From Mucilaginibacter sp. (GTDB lineage: Bacteria > Bacteroidota > Bacteroidia > Sphingobacteriales > Sphingobacteriaceae), in the NCBI GenBank assembly GCA_028288305.1, contig JAQBOA010000075.1, forward strand, positions 1 to 64,000: a stretch of 64,000 bases of DNA. Reading direction: 5' to 3'. The notes under the pieces were generated by a model. It saw nothing but the letters and a program-made list of their open reading frames with translations. It was not told the origin of the DNA and searched no databases. A program made the translations under genes and the position numbers. How positions within the stretch are numbered: the first letter of the stretch is position 1; every line of letters begins with the position of its first letter. Shown here piece after piece: positions 18,837-25,212 of this stretch.

Positions 18837-19180
18837 AAATACGTTTTCTTTTTAAAGATATAAAAATGTTAGGTAAACAAGTGCGAAATAGAGGCATTGC
18901 GTTAGTTTGGATTTATAATCATGAACAAAATTACCGGGGATTTGTAATCCCACCAGGCCAATACACAGCTACCGCAAGAGCTTTTAAAGCTACCGCCCCG
19001 ATTTATCGGGGTGGTCCGTAGGCGCGTAGCCCGTATTCAGATAACCTGTATACCGCGTAAACTTATAACAGGCTTTCGTTATCAACATGTTGGCTACCCG
19101 CATAGGTACAACAGGCGGGATGCCGGCGATAGCGGGGGGGGACACAAACGAGGCATTTGTAAAAAAATACAGAAATTTTC
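18837..19180. other. Gene-poor tract, possible degraded coding remnant
   Basis: An open frame to 19021 encodes a sequence (NRGIALVWIYNHEQNYRGF, then IPPGQYTATARAF) that reads like protein, but I do not recognise it and its start would lie inside the antitoxin gene. A near-perfect hairpin (accgccccgat/atcggggtggt) sits at 18992-19015. No complete gene is supported. Confidence 0.4.
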
Positions 19181-19210
19181 TTGATATGTAAAAATTAAGT
19201 TGTATCATTG
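19181..19210 (+). promoter_or_regulatory. Candidate Bacteroidota promoter upstream of the tRNA array
   Basis: TTG at 19181-19183 and TATCATTG at 19203-19210 are separated by 19 bases, close to the TTG-N19/20-TAnnTTTG consensus. Predicted transcription would start near 19215 and reach the hairpin at 19305-19336 before the first tRNA. Confidence 0.4.
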
Positions 19211-19214
19211 CATC

Positions 19215-19340
19215 ATGAAAACAACAACAATATTTTGCTTTATACCCAAACTGATCTATCAGAGAGGATGAGCTATGTATTGATGTAAAATATATAAACA
19301 CACAAAAATCCTCTTAGAAATTCTAAGGGGATTTTTTGTT
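19215..19340 (+). ncRNA. Possible short leader RNA ending at a terminator
   Basis: The interval from the predicted promoter to the hairpin would give an RNA of about 125 bases. It includes a short frame (MKTTTIFCFIPKLIYQRG) beginning at 19215, so it could be a leader peptide/attenuator or a small RNA. This is purely positional inference; no known RNA family was recognised. Confidence 0.25.
19305..19336 (+). terminator. Rho-independent terminator before the tRNA array
   Basis: The arm aatcctcttaga pairs with tctaaggggatt around a 3-base loop with one G-T pair, followed by a T-run. It would end any transcript entering from the left, so the tRNAs need either read-through or their own promoter in 19337-19355. 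Confidence 0.75.
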
Positions 19341-19355
19341 TTAGGGACATTTTTT

Positions 19356-19429
19356 AGGGTAGTATATCAATTGGTCAGATTACTCCGTTTGGAACGGAGA
19401 GGCTCCCGGTTCGAGTCCGGGTTACCCTA
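19356..19429 (+). tRNA. tRNA-Pro (anticodon UGG), atypical
   Basis: A 74-base cloverleaf. Acceptor arms are 19356-19362 and 19422-19428 (last pair G-T), the anticodon stem CTCCG/CGGAG encloses loop TTTGGAA with anticodon TGG at 19390-19392, and the T arm is CCCGG-TTCGAGT-CCGGG. The D stem has one T-T mismatch. The discriminator is A and CCA is not encoded. The sequence does not look like the usual chromosomal Bacteroidota tRNA-Pro as I remember it; this suggests a horizontally acquired, phage- or element-type tRNA. Confidence 0.85.
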
Positions 19430-19441
19430 CTTTTGTTGACT

Positions 19442-19514
19442 GGAAATATAGCTCAATGGTTAGAGTAGCACCCTTATACGGTGTCGGTTAAAGGTTCAAG
19501 TCCTTTTATTTCCA
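19442..19514 (+). tRNA. tRNA-Ile (anticodon UAU), AUA-reading
   Basis: A 73-base cloverleaf. Acceptor GGAAATA pairs fully with TATTTCC, the D stem is GCTC/GAGT, the anticodon stem GCACC/GGTGT encloses CTTATAC with anticodon TAT at 19475-19477, and the T arm is AAAGG-TTCAAGT-CCTTT. Discriminator A. Most bacteria read AUA with a lysidine-modified CAU tRNA, so a genuine UAU tRNA is unusual. It is 12 bases after tRNA-Pro. Confidence 0.87.
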
Positions 19515-19536
19515 CTGGCTTATGCCTGATTTACAG

Positions 19537-19609
19537 GGAGAATTAGCAAACACGGTGTATGCGCCGGACTGAAAATCCGGATATCCGGGATCGTTACCCG
19601 GGTTCTCCA
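19537..19609 (+). tRNA. tRNA-Phe (anticodon GAA), atypical T-loop
   Basis: A 73-base cloverleaf: acceptor GGAGAAT/GTTCTCC (one G-T pair), a 3-bp D stem GCA/TGC, anticodon stem CCGGA/TCCGG around CTGAAAA (anticodon GAA at 19571-19573), and T stem CCGGG/CCCGG. The T-loop ATCGTTA lacks the normal TTC start, having A at position 54. The rest of the fold is strong, so it may be functional, but this deviation is notable. Confidence 0.8.
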
Positions 19610-19618
19610 CAATTAAAT

Positions 19619-19692
19619 GGCCGGTTGCCCGAGCGATCCAAGGGAGTCCTCTGCAAAAGGAATGTTCACAAGTTTGAATCTTGTACCGGCCT
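19619..19692 (+). tRNA. tRNA-Cys (anticodon GCA)
   Basis: A 74-base cloverleaf: acceptor GGCCGGT pairs fully with ACCGGCC, the D stem is CCC/GGG, the anticodon stem GTCCT/AGGAA has a mismatched outer pair and encloses CTGCAAA (anticodon GCA at 19653-19655), and the T arm is ACAAG-TTTGAAT-CTTGT. The discriminator base is T, the known identity element for cysteine, which supports charging with Cys. It is 9 bases after tRNA-Phe. Confidence 0.87.
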
Positions 19693-19696
19693 CACG

Positions 19697-19770
19697 TTTT
19701 TATTGTGATGAAACGGCTGCACTCCCTTGCTTTAGTTGGGAGATGGTTGTTCGAATCCACATAGGAAAAC
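19697..19770 (+). pseudogene. Degenerate tRNA-like sequence
   Basis: A TTCGAAT T-loop word at 19750-19756 and a good CTCCC/GGGAG stem at 19722-19742 sit at about tRNA spacing, but the latter encloses an 11-base loop, the T stem pairs at only three of five positions, and the acceptor pairing is weak. It looks like a decayed fifth member of the array. Confidence 0.35.
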
Positions 19771-19896
19771 CTAATGGACGAAAAGCCGGCTTTTAATCGC
19801 TTTTAGGAATTTAATCTGCTGACAGCGGGTAAGGGGAGTGTGTTTATAATAAAGATATTTCTTTATTGTTTTACATCTGTAGTCTAAACGTGTAAT

Positions 19897-19932
19897 GGCT
19901 ACGTGACTTTTCTAAAGGGTCACGAGTAGCCC
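19897..19932. repeat. Strong hairpin downstream of the HEPN operon
   Basis: GGCTACGTGAC pairs with GTCACgaGTAGCC, with a 2-base bulge. It lies 67 bases beyond the stop of the 19999-20592 gene on its strand and may stabilise or end that transcript; there is no T-run on either strand. Confidence 0.45.
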
Positions 19933-19998
19933 ACCTCCTATACCCAACGCAGATACTCGCGCCAGGTTGATAAAATACAATTCATTTAACCGCAAAGA

Positions 19999-20592
19999 TT
20001 AGCGGTCAGGATCGTTGAGAATTTGCGTTAATGATTTATCTTCAAGTAACAATTTCGGCCATGTAATACCAAAATCGTTGTTATTATAGACCTTTTGATA
20101 ATAATGTCTTTCGTCCTCATCTAAATATTTAATCAATAAAAATATTTTTTTACTATTTACAATGGGATGCGCTATTCGCTTAATCACAGAAAATGAGTAA
20201 AGATCGGGAATTCCCGTCTTATCTTTGACAAAGTGTTCGACAACTTTTTCATTTTTATCTAATATCCAAACATTAATTTTCCGGCTAATTGCGTTTTTTA
20301 ATTTGAATTCTATACGGTCGTCAGGTTCATTATCACTACGAGCAAATAAGGGTCTAACGCTTCTTATATAACCCTGCATTGCAATAGTATTGAGGGACTT
20401 TTGTTGTTCAGACAGCTCAAGCTGGTGCCTGTTGATTTCAGCTTGACTCTCATTTATTCGTGTCTGTTCTTGAAAACTTCTCACTACATAAATGACGCCA
20501 ATGATCGCCACAACAGTATAAATACAAGTCGCAATGGAAGCCACGGCTCCCCAATCAATATCATTAGAACATAAAATATTATTTAAAACCAC
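19999..20592 (-). CDS. Membrane-anchored coiled-coil protein of the HEPN operon
   Basis: A 197-residue protein with one transmembrane helix at about 17-39 (ASIATCIYTVVAIIGVIYVV), then a helical, Gln/Glu-rich coiled-coil stretch (42-68) and a soluble C-terminal domain rich in charged residues. No family recognised. It is the last gene of a three-gene run, 13 bases after the HEPN gene. Small membrane partners of this design are common in abortive-infection-type operons, which is the only hint of role. Confidence 0.7.
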   Translation of the reverse strand: MVLNNILCSNDIDWGAVASIATCIYTVVAIIGVIYVVRSFQEQTRINESQAEINRHQLELSEQQKSLNTIAMQGYIRSVRPLFARSDNEPDDRIEFKLKNAISRKINVWILDKNEKVVEHFVKDKTGIPDLYSFSVIKRIAHPIVNSKKIFLLIKYLDEDERHYYQKVYNNNDFGITWPKLLLEDKSLTQILNDPDR

Positions 20593-20605
20593 TTCACTAA
20601 GTCTA

Positions 20606-21184
20606 TTAACTTTGTATCCTAAACCAATCTTTTATTAATAATTTCAATCTAATAATGTCATCTTCCTCTAATTCGCATGAATGCGCAATAACGTTTCTGA
20701 TTTTACTAAATTGACTTACAACAGATTCCATCGATTTTTTACTTCTAATTGTATCTGAAAAATCCTCCCAATTATATGTAATAATGTCGATTAGTTCGCC
20801 AAAATTTGTATACGATAAAGGATCATCAGATCTAATAGCCATAGCTGTATCTTTTTCTCTCGCTTGATTTTCAGTTACATTTTTAGCAACACCCGGCGGT
20901 GCTTTTAAGTCCCACCAATTAATTCCGTGCTTTTCTTCAAGTCTTCCAGAAATCAAACTTCTAATGGAATTTTCAAAGGCAAAATAATAAACATAAAACC
21001 TTGCCATTTTTCTGGCTGAAGTCAGAATCTCATGTTCGAATAATTCAGTGTCGACAATTTCTTTTTTTGAGATGGTATCAACATGTTGGATATCTACTCC
21101 GGATTCTTCAATTTTAATCAAATCTGTTTCCAACATTAAATTTTTGAAAGCAAATCGTTCAAGCCTTTCGTTGAATTTATTCAT
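20606..21184 (-). CDS. Swt1-like HEPN RNase domain protein
   Basis: A 192-residue helical protein. FYVYYFAFENSIRSLISGRLEEKHGINWWD resembles the Swt1-type HEPN family start, and KIRNVIAHSC near the C-terminus contains the canonical HEPN catalytic motif R-x4-H (Arg163, Asn164, His168). HEPN proteins with this motif are metal-independent RNases, often acting on tRNA or other cellular RNA in toxin and antiviral systems. The start overlaps the DUF5343 gene by 8 bases, so the two are translationally coupled. Function in defence is inferred. Confidence 0.82.
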   Translation of the reverse strand: MNKFNERLERFAFKNLMLETDLIKIEESGVDIQHVDTISKKEIVDTELFEHEILTSARKMARFYVYYFAFENSIRSLISGRLEEKHGINWWDLKAPPGVAKNVTENQAREKDTAMAIRSDDPLSYTNFGELIDIITYNWEDFSDTIRSKKSMESVVSQFSKIRNVIAHSCELEEDDIIRLKLLIKDWFRIQS

Positions 21185-21815
21185 CTAACAAATTGTCCTT
21201 TAATGCTTTAAATATTGAATTATAAACTTCTATTTCTGTAGTCGCAGGCAGGTTCAAATTGATTGTGTAGGAGATACCGAATGTTTTATTTGTTTTTAAT
21301 GGGGGTACGAAAGGTTTGTCTGGAGTATCCTTTGTGTGATCAGTCTCTTCAATTTTCTTCTTAACATCGGGTTTACCATCGGGAATTACATTGTCGAAAT
21401 TCGACAGCTTCACAAATTCTTGAAATGTTGATACCACTTTCGGAACTACTTTATCATCATCGCCAACACCTAATACAGTTTTTAATTTAGTAGTAATTGC
21501 ATCTTTACCTAATTTATGAGCATATTCAGCTACCTTGTATAAATCGCCGTAAGCCTTTTTTACTTGCACTCCTAAAACTATGGCAGATTTTGAATCATCT
21601 CTATATTCTTTATATATACTTGTAGGAACACTCGCTGCATCTAAGAAACCAAGTTTTTTTAAAATAGGTATCATCGCTCTATAACTTGAAGATTTAAGCC
21701 CTACACTGCCGAGAAAATCTATTGTAAATTTCGGTGGAACAGAGGCTTTTTTTATTTCTTCAAACACTTTAGGAATTGTGCTGAATGCATCTACATAGGG
21801 TGGATATTTTGCCAT
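21177..21815 (-). CDS. DUF5343 family protein
   Basis: A 212-residue protein with PPYVDAFSTIPKVFEEIKKASVPPKFTIDFL at the start and YRAMIPILKKLGFLD, the pattern of DUF5343, a family with a winged-helix-like N-terminal region. YKVAEYAHKLGKDA follows; 140-175 is a charged linker and the C-terminus (YTINLNLPATTEIEVYNSIFKALKDNLL) recalls the end of many effector-partner proteins. DUF5343 genes are often found with HEPN genes. It is the first intact gene of this operon, 64 bases downstream of the rtcB remnant. Confidence 0.82.
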   Translation of the reverse strand: MAKYPPYVDAFSTIPKVFEEIKKASVPPKFTIDFLGSVGLKSSSYRAMIPILKKLGFLDAASVPTSIYKEYRDDSKSAIVLGVQVKKAYGDLYKVAEYAHKLGKDAITTKLKTVLGVGDDDKVVPKVVSTFQEFVKLSNFDNVIPDGKPDVKKKIEETDHTKDTPDKPFVPPLKTNKTFGISYTINLNLPATTEIEVYNSIFKALKDNLLDE

Positions 21816-21879
21816 GAGAAAAATGATAATGGTTTATAAATTATGAAGTTATAAAAATTATTAATAATAACGGAAAAAT

Positions 21880-22140
21880 TTAATCCTCCGGCCTCTCCCT
21901 CGCATCCGCCATCCGCACAATCCTCGGCTCAAAGCGGGCCAGCACTTCTACTAAATCTGTTTGTGCGGCTATTACGGTGTGGATGTCTTTATAGGCCATG
22001 GGGGCTTCGTCCATGTCGCTGCCCATCAAGGTTATGCGTTTTTCTATGAGGTTTGCGGCAATGGCGGCTTTATCTAATGTTTTAAAAGCGGCGCTGCGGC
22101 TCATTAACCGGCCGGTGCCGTGCGAGGCGAAAATTACTAC
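21880..22140 (-). pseudogene. rtcB: C-terminal remnant of RNA ligase RtcB
   Basis: The last 86 or so residues of RtcB: SHGTGRLMSRSAA, which contains the guanylylated-His region, then DEAPMAYKDIHTVIAAQTDLVEVL, nearly identical in pattern to the E. coli-type RtcB C-terminus. RtcB is about 400-480 residues, so roughly four fifths, including the Mn-binding N-terminal part, is missing. The break is exactly at the edge of a palindromic repeat (22141), and the missing part is not found on the other side of the repeat cluster. It is on the same strand as, and 64 bases before, the DUF5343-HEPN operon. Confidence 0.82.
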
Positions 22141-22233
22141 TTTGTCATTGCGAGGAGGAACGACGTGGCAATCTCCGTTTTGCATTAGCGCTAGTGCATA
22201 GTCCGCGATTGCTTCGTGCCTCGCAATGACAAA
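22141..22233. repeat. Palindromic repeat copy A
   Basis: Begins tttgtcattgcgagg and ends cctcgcaatgacaaa, so the ends are complementary. This dispersed element is widespread in bacterial genomes and produces spurious frames. This copy interrupts rtcB. Confidence 0.85.
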
Positions 22234-22247
22234 CGCAGGATTAGTGC

Positions 22248-22345
22248 TTTGTCATTGCGAGGAGGAACGACGTGGCAATCTCGTCGCCATTGCATTAACG
22301 CTAGTGCATAGTCCGCGATTGCCACGCTGCGCTCGCAATGACAAA
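22248..22345. repeat. Palindromic repeat copy B
   Basis: Same ends as copy A (tttgtcattgcga...tcgcaatgacaaa) with a nearly identical middle (gtgcatagtccgcgattgcc). Confidence 0.85.
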
Positions 22346-22350
22346 CGGAA

Positions 22351-22419
22351 TAGTATGTCGCCAATGCATTAATGCTAGTGCATAGTTCGCGATTTCCACG
22401 CTGCGCTCGCAATGACAAA
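22351..22419. repeat. Palindromic repeat copy C, right half only
   Basis: Retains the centre and the right arm (gcgctcgcaatgacaaa) but lacks the left arm. It abuts the GIY-YIG gene. Confidence 0.8.
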
Positions 22420-22426
22420 CTTATAT

Positions 22427-22723
22427 TTAGTCATACCAACCGTCACTTAAATCATTCCACAATGGATTATCGGTAATAATTAAATCAATTTTCTTTTGTC
22501 TTGAACCTGCTTTAAGTTGTTTTTCCCGTGCAATAGCATCATGTATCCATTGAAATTCTTCATAGTATACCAATTTATTACAATTGTAAGTTGCTGTAAA
22601 TCCCTTAAATACTTTATTCTTATGGTCGTAAGTGCGGCCTTGTATGTCATTAGTAACGCCTACATACAAAACTGAGTTTGATTGATTTGTCAGGATGTAA
22701 ACGTAGTACTCATGCACTTTCAT
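22427..22723 (-). CDS. GIY-YIG nuclease family protein inside repeat cluster
   Basis: A 98-residue single-domain GIY-YIG protein when started at MKVHEYY; the frame is open upstream to 22840, but that part is repeat-derived. The two strands are YYVYIL and VLYVGVT (GIY...YIG equivalents), followed by GRTYDHK with the catalytic Arg region and AIAREKQLKAGSRQKK with the metal-binding Glu. Its small size matches the UPF0213/YhbQ-like group. It is flanked on both sides by copies of the same palindromic repeat, as if it were the cargo or partner of that repeat. Confidence 0.88.
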   Translation of the reverse strand: MKVHEYYVYILTNQSNSVLYVGVTNDIQGRTYDHKNKVFKGFTATYNCNKLVYYEEFQWIHDAIAREKQLKAGSRQKKIDLIITDNPLWNDLSDGWYD

Positions 22724-22762
22724 GATTTCTAAAGTAGGTGTTTTTTGTGGAAAAAATAAAAC

Positions 22763-22860
22763 TTTTTCATTGCAAGGAGGAACGACGTGGCAATCTCGTC
22801 GCCAATGCATTAACGCGACTGCATAGTTCGCGATTGCCACGCTACGCTCGCAATGACAAA
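22763..22860. repeat. Palindromic repeat copy D
   Basis: Left end tttttcattgcaagg has two changes from the others; the right end is intact (ctcgcaatgacaaa). Confidence 0.85.
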
Positions 22861-22871
22861 TGGATTATTAC

Positions 22872-22969
22872 TTTGTCATTGCGAGGAGGAACGACGTGGC
22901 AATCTCGTCGCCAATGCATTAGCGCTAGTGTATAGTTCGCGATTGCCACGCTACGCTCGCAATGACAAA
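22872..22969. repeat. Palindromic repeat copy E
   Basis: Full-length copy with intact complementary ends. Twelve bases separate it from copy D. Confidence 0.85.
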
Positions 22970-23158
22970 AAGATATAATTCGTATAAGTTTAAACAAAGG
23001 TCATAATAAAAGTGGTGACAGCACTTTGTCAGTGTGCCACCCTGCACTGGGCGCACCGGGTAGATTTGCAGATGTGCAGATGTAGAAAAATGATTGCAGA
23101 GTTATGCGCTTCCATTTTCAAATCTTCAAATCAGCACATTTTCAAATTAAAAATCACA

Positions 23159-24049
23159 TCAAAAAAAACGATCCTTCATGCCTAACAATCCCCAAATGCC
23201 GCCGCTGTGTATGGCAAGGATGCGGCTTCCGGGTTTAAAGTTGTTTTTGGCAGCCAAATCGTATAAGGCATAGAGCATTTTACCGGTATAGATGGGTTCT
23301 ATTAATATCCCGGTTTCGGCAACGAAATTTTTTACAAATTTTATGAGTTCATCATCAGCTTTGCCATAGCCGCCGAAATGGTAATCGGTGTGCAGTTGGT
23401 AATTTGCCGGGGTGGTTAAAAAGCGGTCTATTTCTTGTTTTATGAAACCTCCGTTTTTAAATACCGGCACGGTATGAAATTGGGTTGCAAGCTGATGTTT
23501 TTGAATACCGTTTATTATACCTGCCGCAGTGGTGCCGGTTCCGCAAGCGCAAAAGATATGATCGTAGGTTTCTGTAAGTTCGTCAATGAGTTCGCTGCAG
23601 CCTTTTGCTCCTTCGGGGGATGCGCCGCCTTCGTCAATAAAAAAAGCATTAGGGTCACCGGCAAAATGTTTTTCGAAAAGGGCTGGTTTATCGCGGTAAC
23701 TGTCGCGGTCGGTAAATAATAAATTCATCCCGTGTAAACGGCAAAGAAACAGAGTGTCGTTTGTAACTTGTTCTCCACGAACTATTCCGGTTGCTTTAAA
23801 GCCGAATTTAGCCGCTGCAGCGGCTGTTGCCAGTAAATGGTTTGAATAAGCGCCACCGAAGGTTACCAGGTGGGTTTTGTTTTCGGACTGGGCCTTTTTC
23901 AGTAGGTATTTTAGCTTACGCCATTTATTGCCGGATATAATGGGGTGGATCAGATCGTCGCGTTTTATAAAAACGTTTAAGCCCTGTTCGTCAAACAATT
24001 TATTTTTAATTTGATGAACAGGGCTATAAATTTCGAGATCGATATCCAT
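23159..24049 (-). CDS. PLP-dependent 1-aminocyclopropane-1-carboxylate deaminase/D-cysteine desulfhydrase
   Basis: A 296-residue fold-type II PLP enzyme. SGNKWRKLKYLL carries the Schiff-base Lys (second Lys of this tract in family members), VTFGGAYSNHLLATAAAA is the substrate-loop motif, and CACGTGTTAAGI is the phosphate-binding Gly/Thr loop. The ending IHSGGIWGLLGM matches the family. ACC deaminase and D-cysteine desulfhydrase share this pattern and cannot be told apart here; for most non-plant-associated bacteria desulfhydrase activity is more likely. It lies 9 bases downstream of the DUF6588-like gene on the same strand. Confidence 0.85.
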   Translation of the reverse strand: MDIDLEIYSPVHQIKNKLFDEQGLNVFIKRDDLIHPIISGNKWRKLKYLLKKAQSENKTHLVTFGGAYSNHLLATAAAAAKFGFKATGIVRGEQVTNDTLFLCRLHGMNLLFTDRDSYRDKPALFEKHFAGDPNAFFIDEGGASPEGAKGCSELIDELTETYDHIFCACGTGTTAAGIINGIQKHQLATQFHTVPVFKNGGFIKQEIDRFLTTPANYQLHTDYHFGGYGKADDELIKFVKNFVAETGILIEPIYTGKMLYALYDLAAKNNFKPGSRILAIHSGGIWGLLGMKDRFF

Positions 24050-24058
24050 TAAGCAAAT

Positions 24059-25132
24059 TTAGAAACCAAAGCCGATACCTGCATTAGCTGACTGGTATTG
24101 ACCCGGGCTGTACGATGCAAATATACGAAACACCGATAGATTTAGCTGGAAACCTATATCAGTTCGTAAGCCACTTATACTGTTTTCACTAATGTGTACA
24201 GGATCGGTAATAGTGGAATAAAAACCTACGTTTGATGATACTGGATAGTTGCCCAATAAATTGAAAGCTGTATTAGCACTTTGATAACCAACAGAAAGGA
24301 ATGGTGTGAAGAAAAGTAATTTTTTAGAAATAATAGCCTGAACATTTACTCCTGTGAATGCACCTTTTATACGTTGATTTGAAAAATCTGAAGACGAATT
24401 GCCGGGTGCAGGCAGGGTGCCGAATTCTGGTTGTACATTAAGCGTTGCAGAATAGTTAATGCGATTATAATTTACGGCTATAGCCAGATCAAAGGGTTTT
24501 AACACTTTTGCTTTCCCAAGGAAATCCTGTATAATATCATGTTTTATTCCGAAACCGATCATCCCAACCGAGCCGCCATTACTGCCAATGCTGATATTGG
24601 GTGTGGTGCGTATGGTTAAATCTGTATTCTTTAAGAGTCCTACTGTAAGCTGAATATTTGGCGCCGGGATATACTGAATTACACCATTAGGCATATTGAA
24701 CTGTCCTATTGTGTTACCATTATTGTCTTTAATATCCATTAATGGAGTCGGATCACTTTTACTGCCTGCAAAGGTAGGGGCAAGATTAGTTGTAGATGAA
24801 GGATCGACCTGCACATGGTTTGATAAACCGATTTTTGTTACGTCAAAACTTTGGCCGCTTGTTGGTACCTGGGCTACGTTAGCCGTAATACGCAGGTCGA
24901 AATGTAAAAATTTCTTGGTTTTCGCAGTATTATTCCAGCCGCTGTTCAAACCAATTCCAAAGCCTTTAAATAAAGGTTCGGCAAAGTTCTGAACAAGTTT
25001 AGTAGCATCTCCCGGACTTGATTTAATCAACTGGTCGAAACCGTTCCCGTTCCCATTCCCGTTCTGAGCATTTGCCGTTGATACCATAAAAGCAAAAATG
25101 GCTACGGTTAAAAAAATGTAGATTTTTTTCAT
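24059..25132 (-). CDS. DUF6588-like outer-membrane protein
   Basis: A 357-residue exported protein started at MKKIYIFLTVAIFAF, with a signal peptide ending near STANAQ and then a Gly-Asn repeat (NGNGNGNG). The frame extends upstream to 25213 but that would bury the signal peptide. The remainder alternates hydrophobic and polar residues as in a beta-barrel (VGMIGFGIKHDIIQDFLG, LDLAIAVNYNRINYSA-type strands) and ends in a Phe (GIGFGF), the usual signal for outer-membrane insertion. The DUF6588 label is by resemblance; function unknown. Divergent from rluD. Confidence 0.75.
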   Translation of the reverse strand: MKKIYIFLTVAIFAFMVSTANAQNGNGNGNGFDQLIKSSPGDATKLVQNFAEPLFKGFGIGLNSGWNNTAKTKKFLHFDLRITANVAQVPTSGQSFDVTKIGLSNHVQVDPSSTTNLAPTFAGSKSDPTPLMDIKDNNGNTIGQFNMPNGVIQYIPAPNIQLTVGLLKNTDLTIRTTPNISIGSNGGSVGMIGFGIKHDIIQDFLGKAKVLKPFDLAIAVNYNRINYSATLNVQPEFGTLPAPGNSSSDFSNQRIKGAFTGVNVQAIISKKLLFFTPFLSVGYQSANTAFNLLGNYPVSSNVGFYSTITDPVHISENSISGLRTDIGFQLNLSVFRIFASYSPGQYQSANAGIGFGF

Positions 25133-25212
25133 GAAATTATTATAATTAGGTTTAATAGATTGAACATAGTTTACAATCATCAATAAATAAAAAAACGAGT
25201 ACTTTTGCCCCA

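Noticed and set aside
18990..19301. A minus-strand frame of 103 codons across the gap before the tRNA array.
   Set aside because: Low-complexity, odd composition and it spans a hairpin and the promoter-like region; no evidence of coding.
19875..19954. A cloverleaf-like arrangement with a 7-base loop TTCTAAA that would give anticodon CUA (amber suppressor tRNA).
   Set aside because: The acceptor pairs at only about six of seven positions including wobble, and there is no T arm or TTC word; only the central hairpin is solid.
22141..22969. Several open frames with peptides like SLRGGTTWQSR.
   Set aside because: They are translations of the palindromic repeats; only the GIY-YIG part resembles a protein family.
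22141..22969. Repeated units considered as a CRISPR array.
   Set aside because: Units are about 95 bases with complementary ends, spacing is irregular and there is a gene between them; no short direct repeats with unique spacers.
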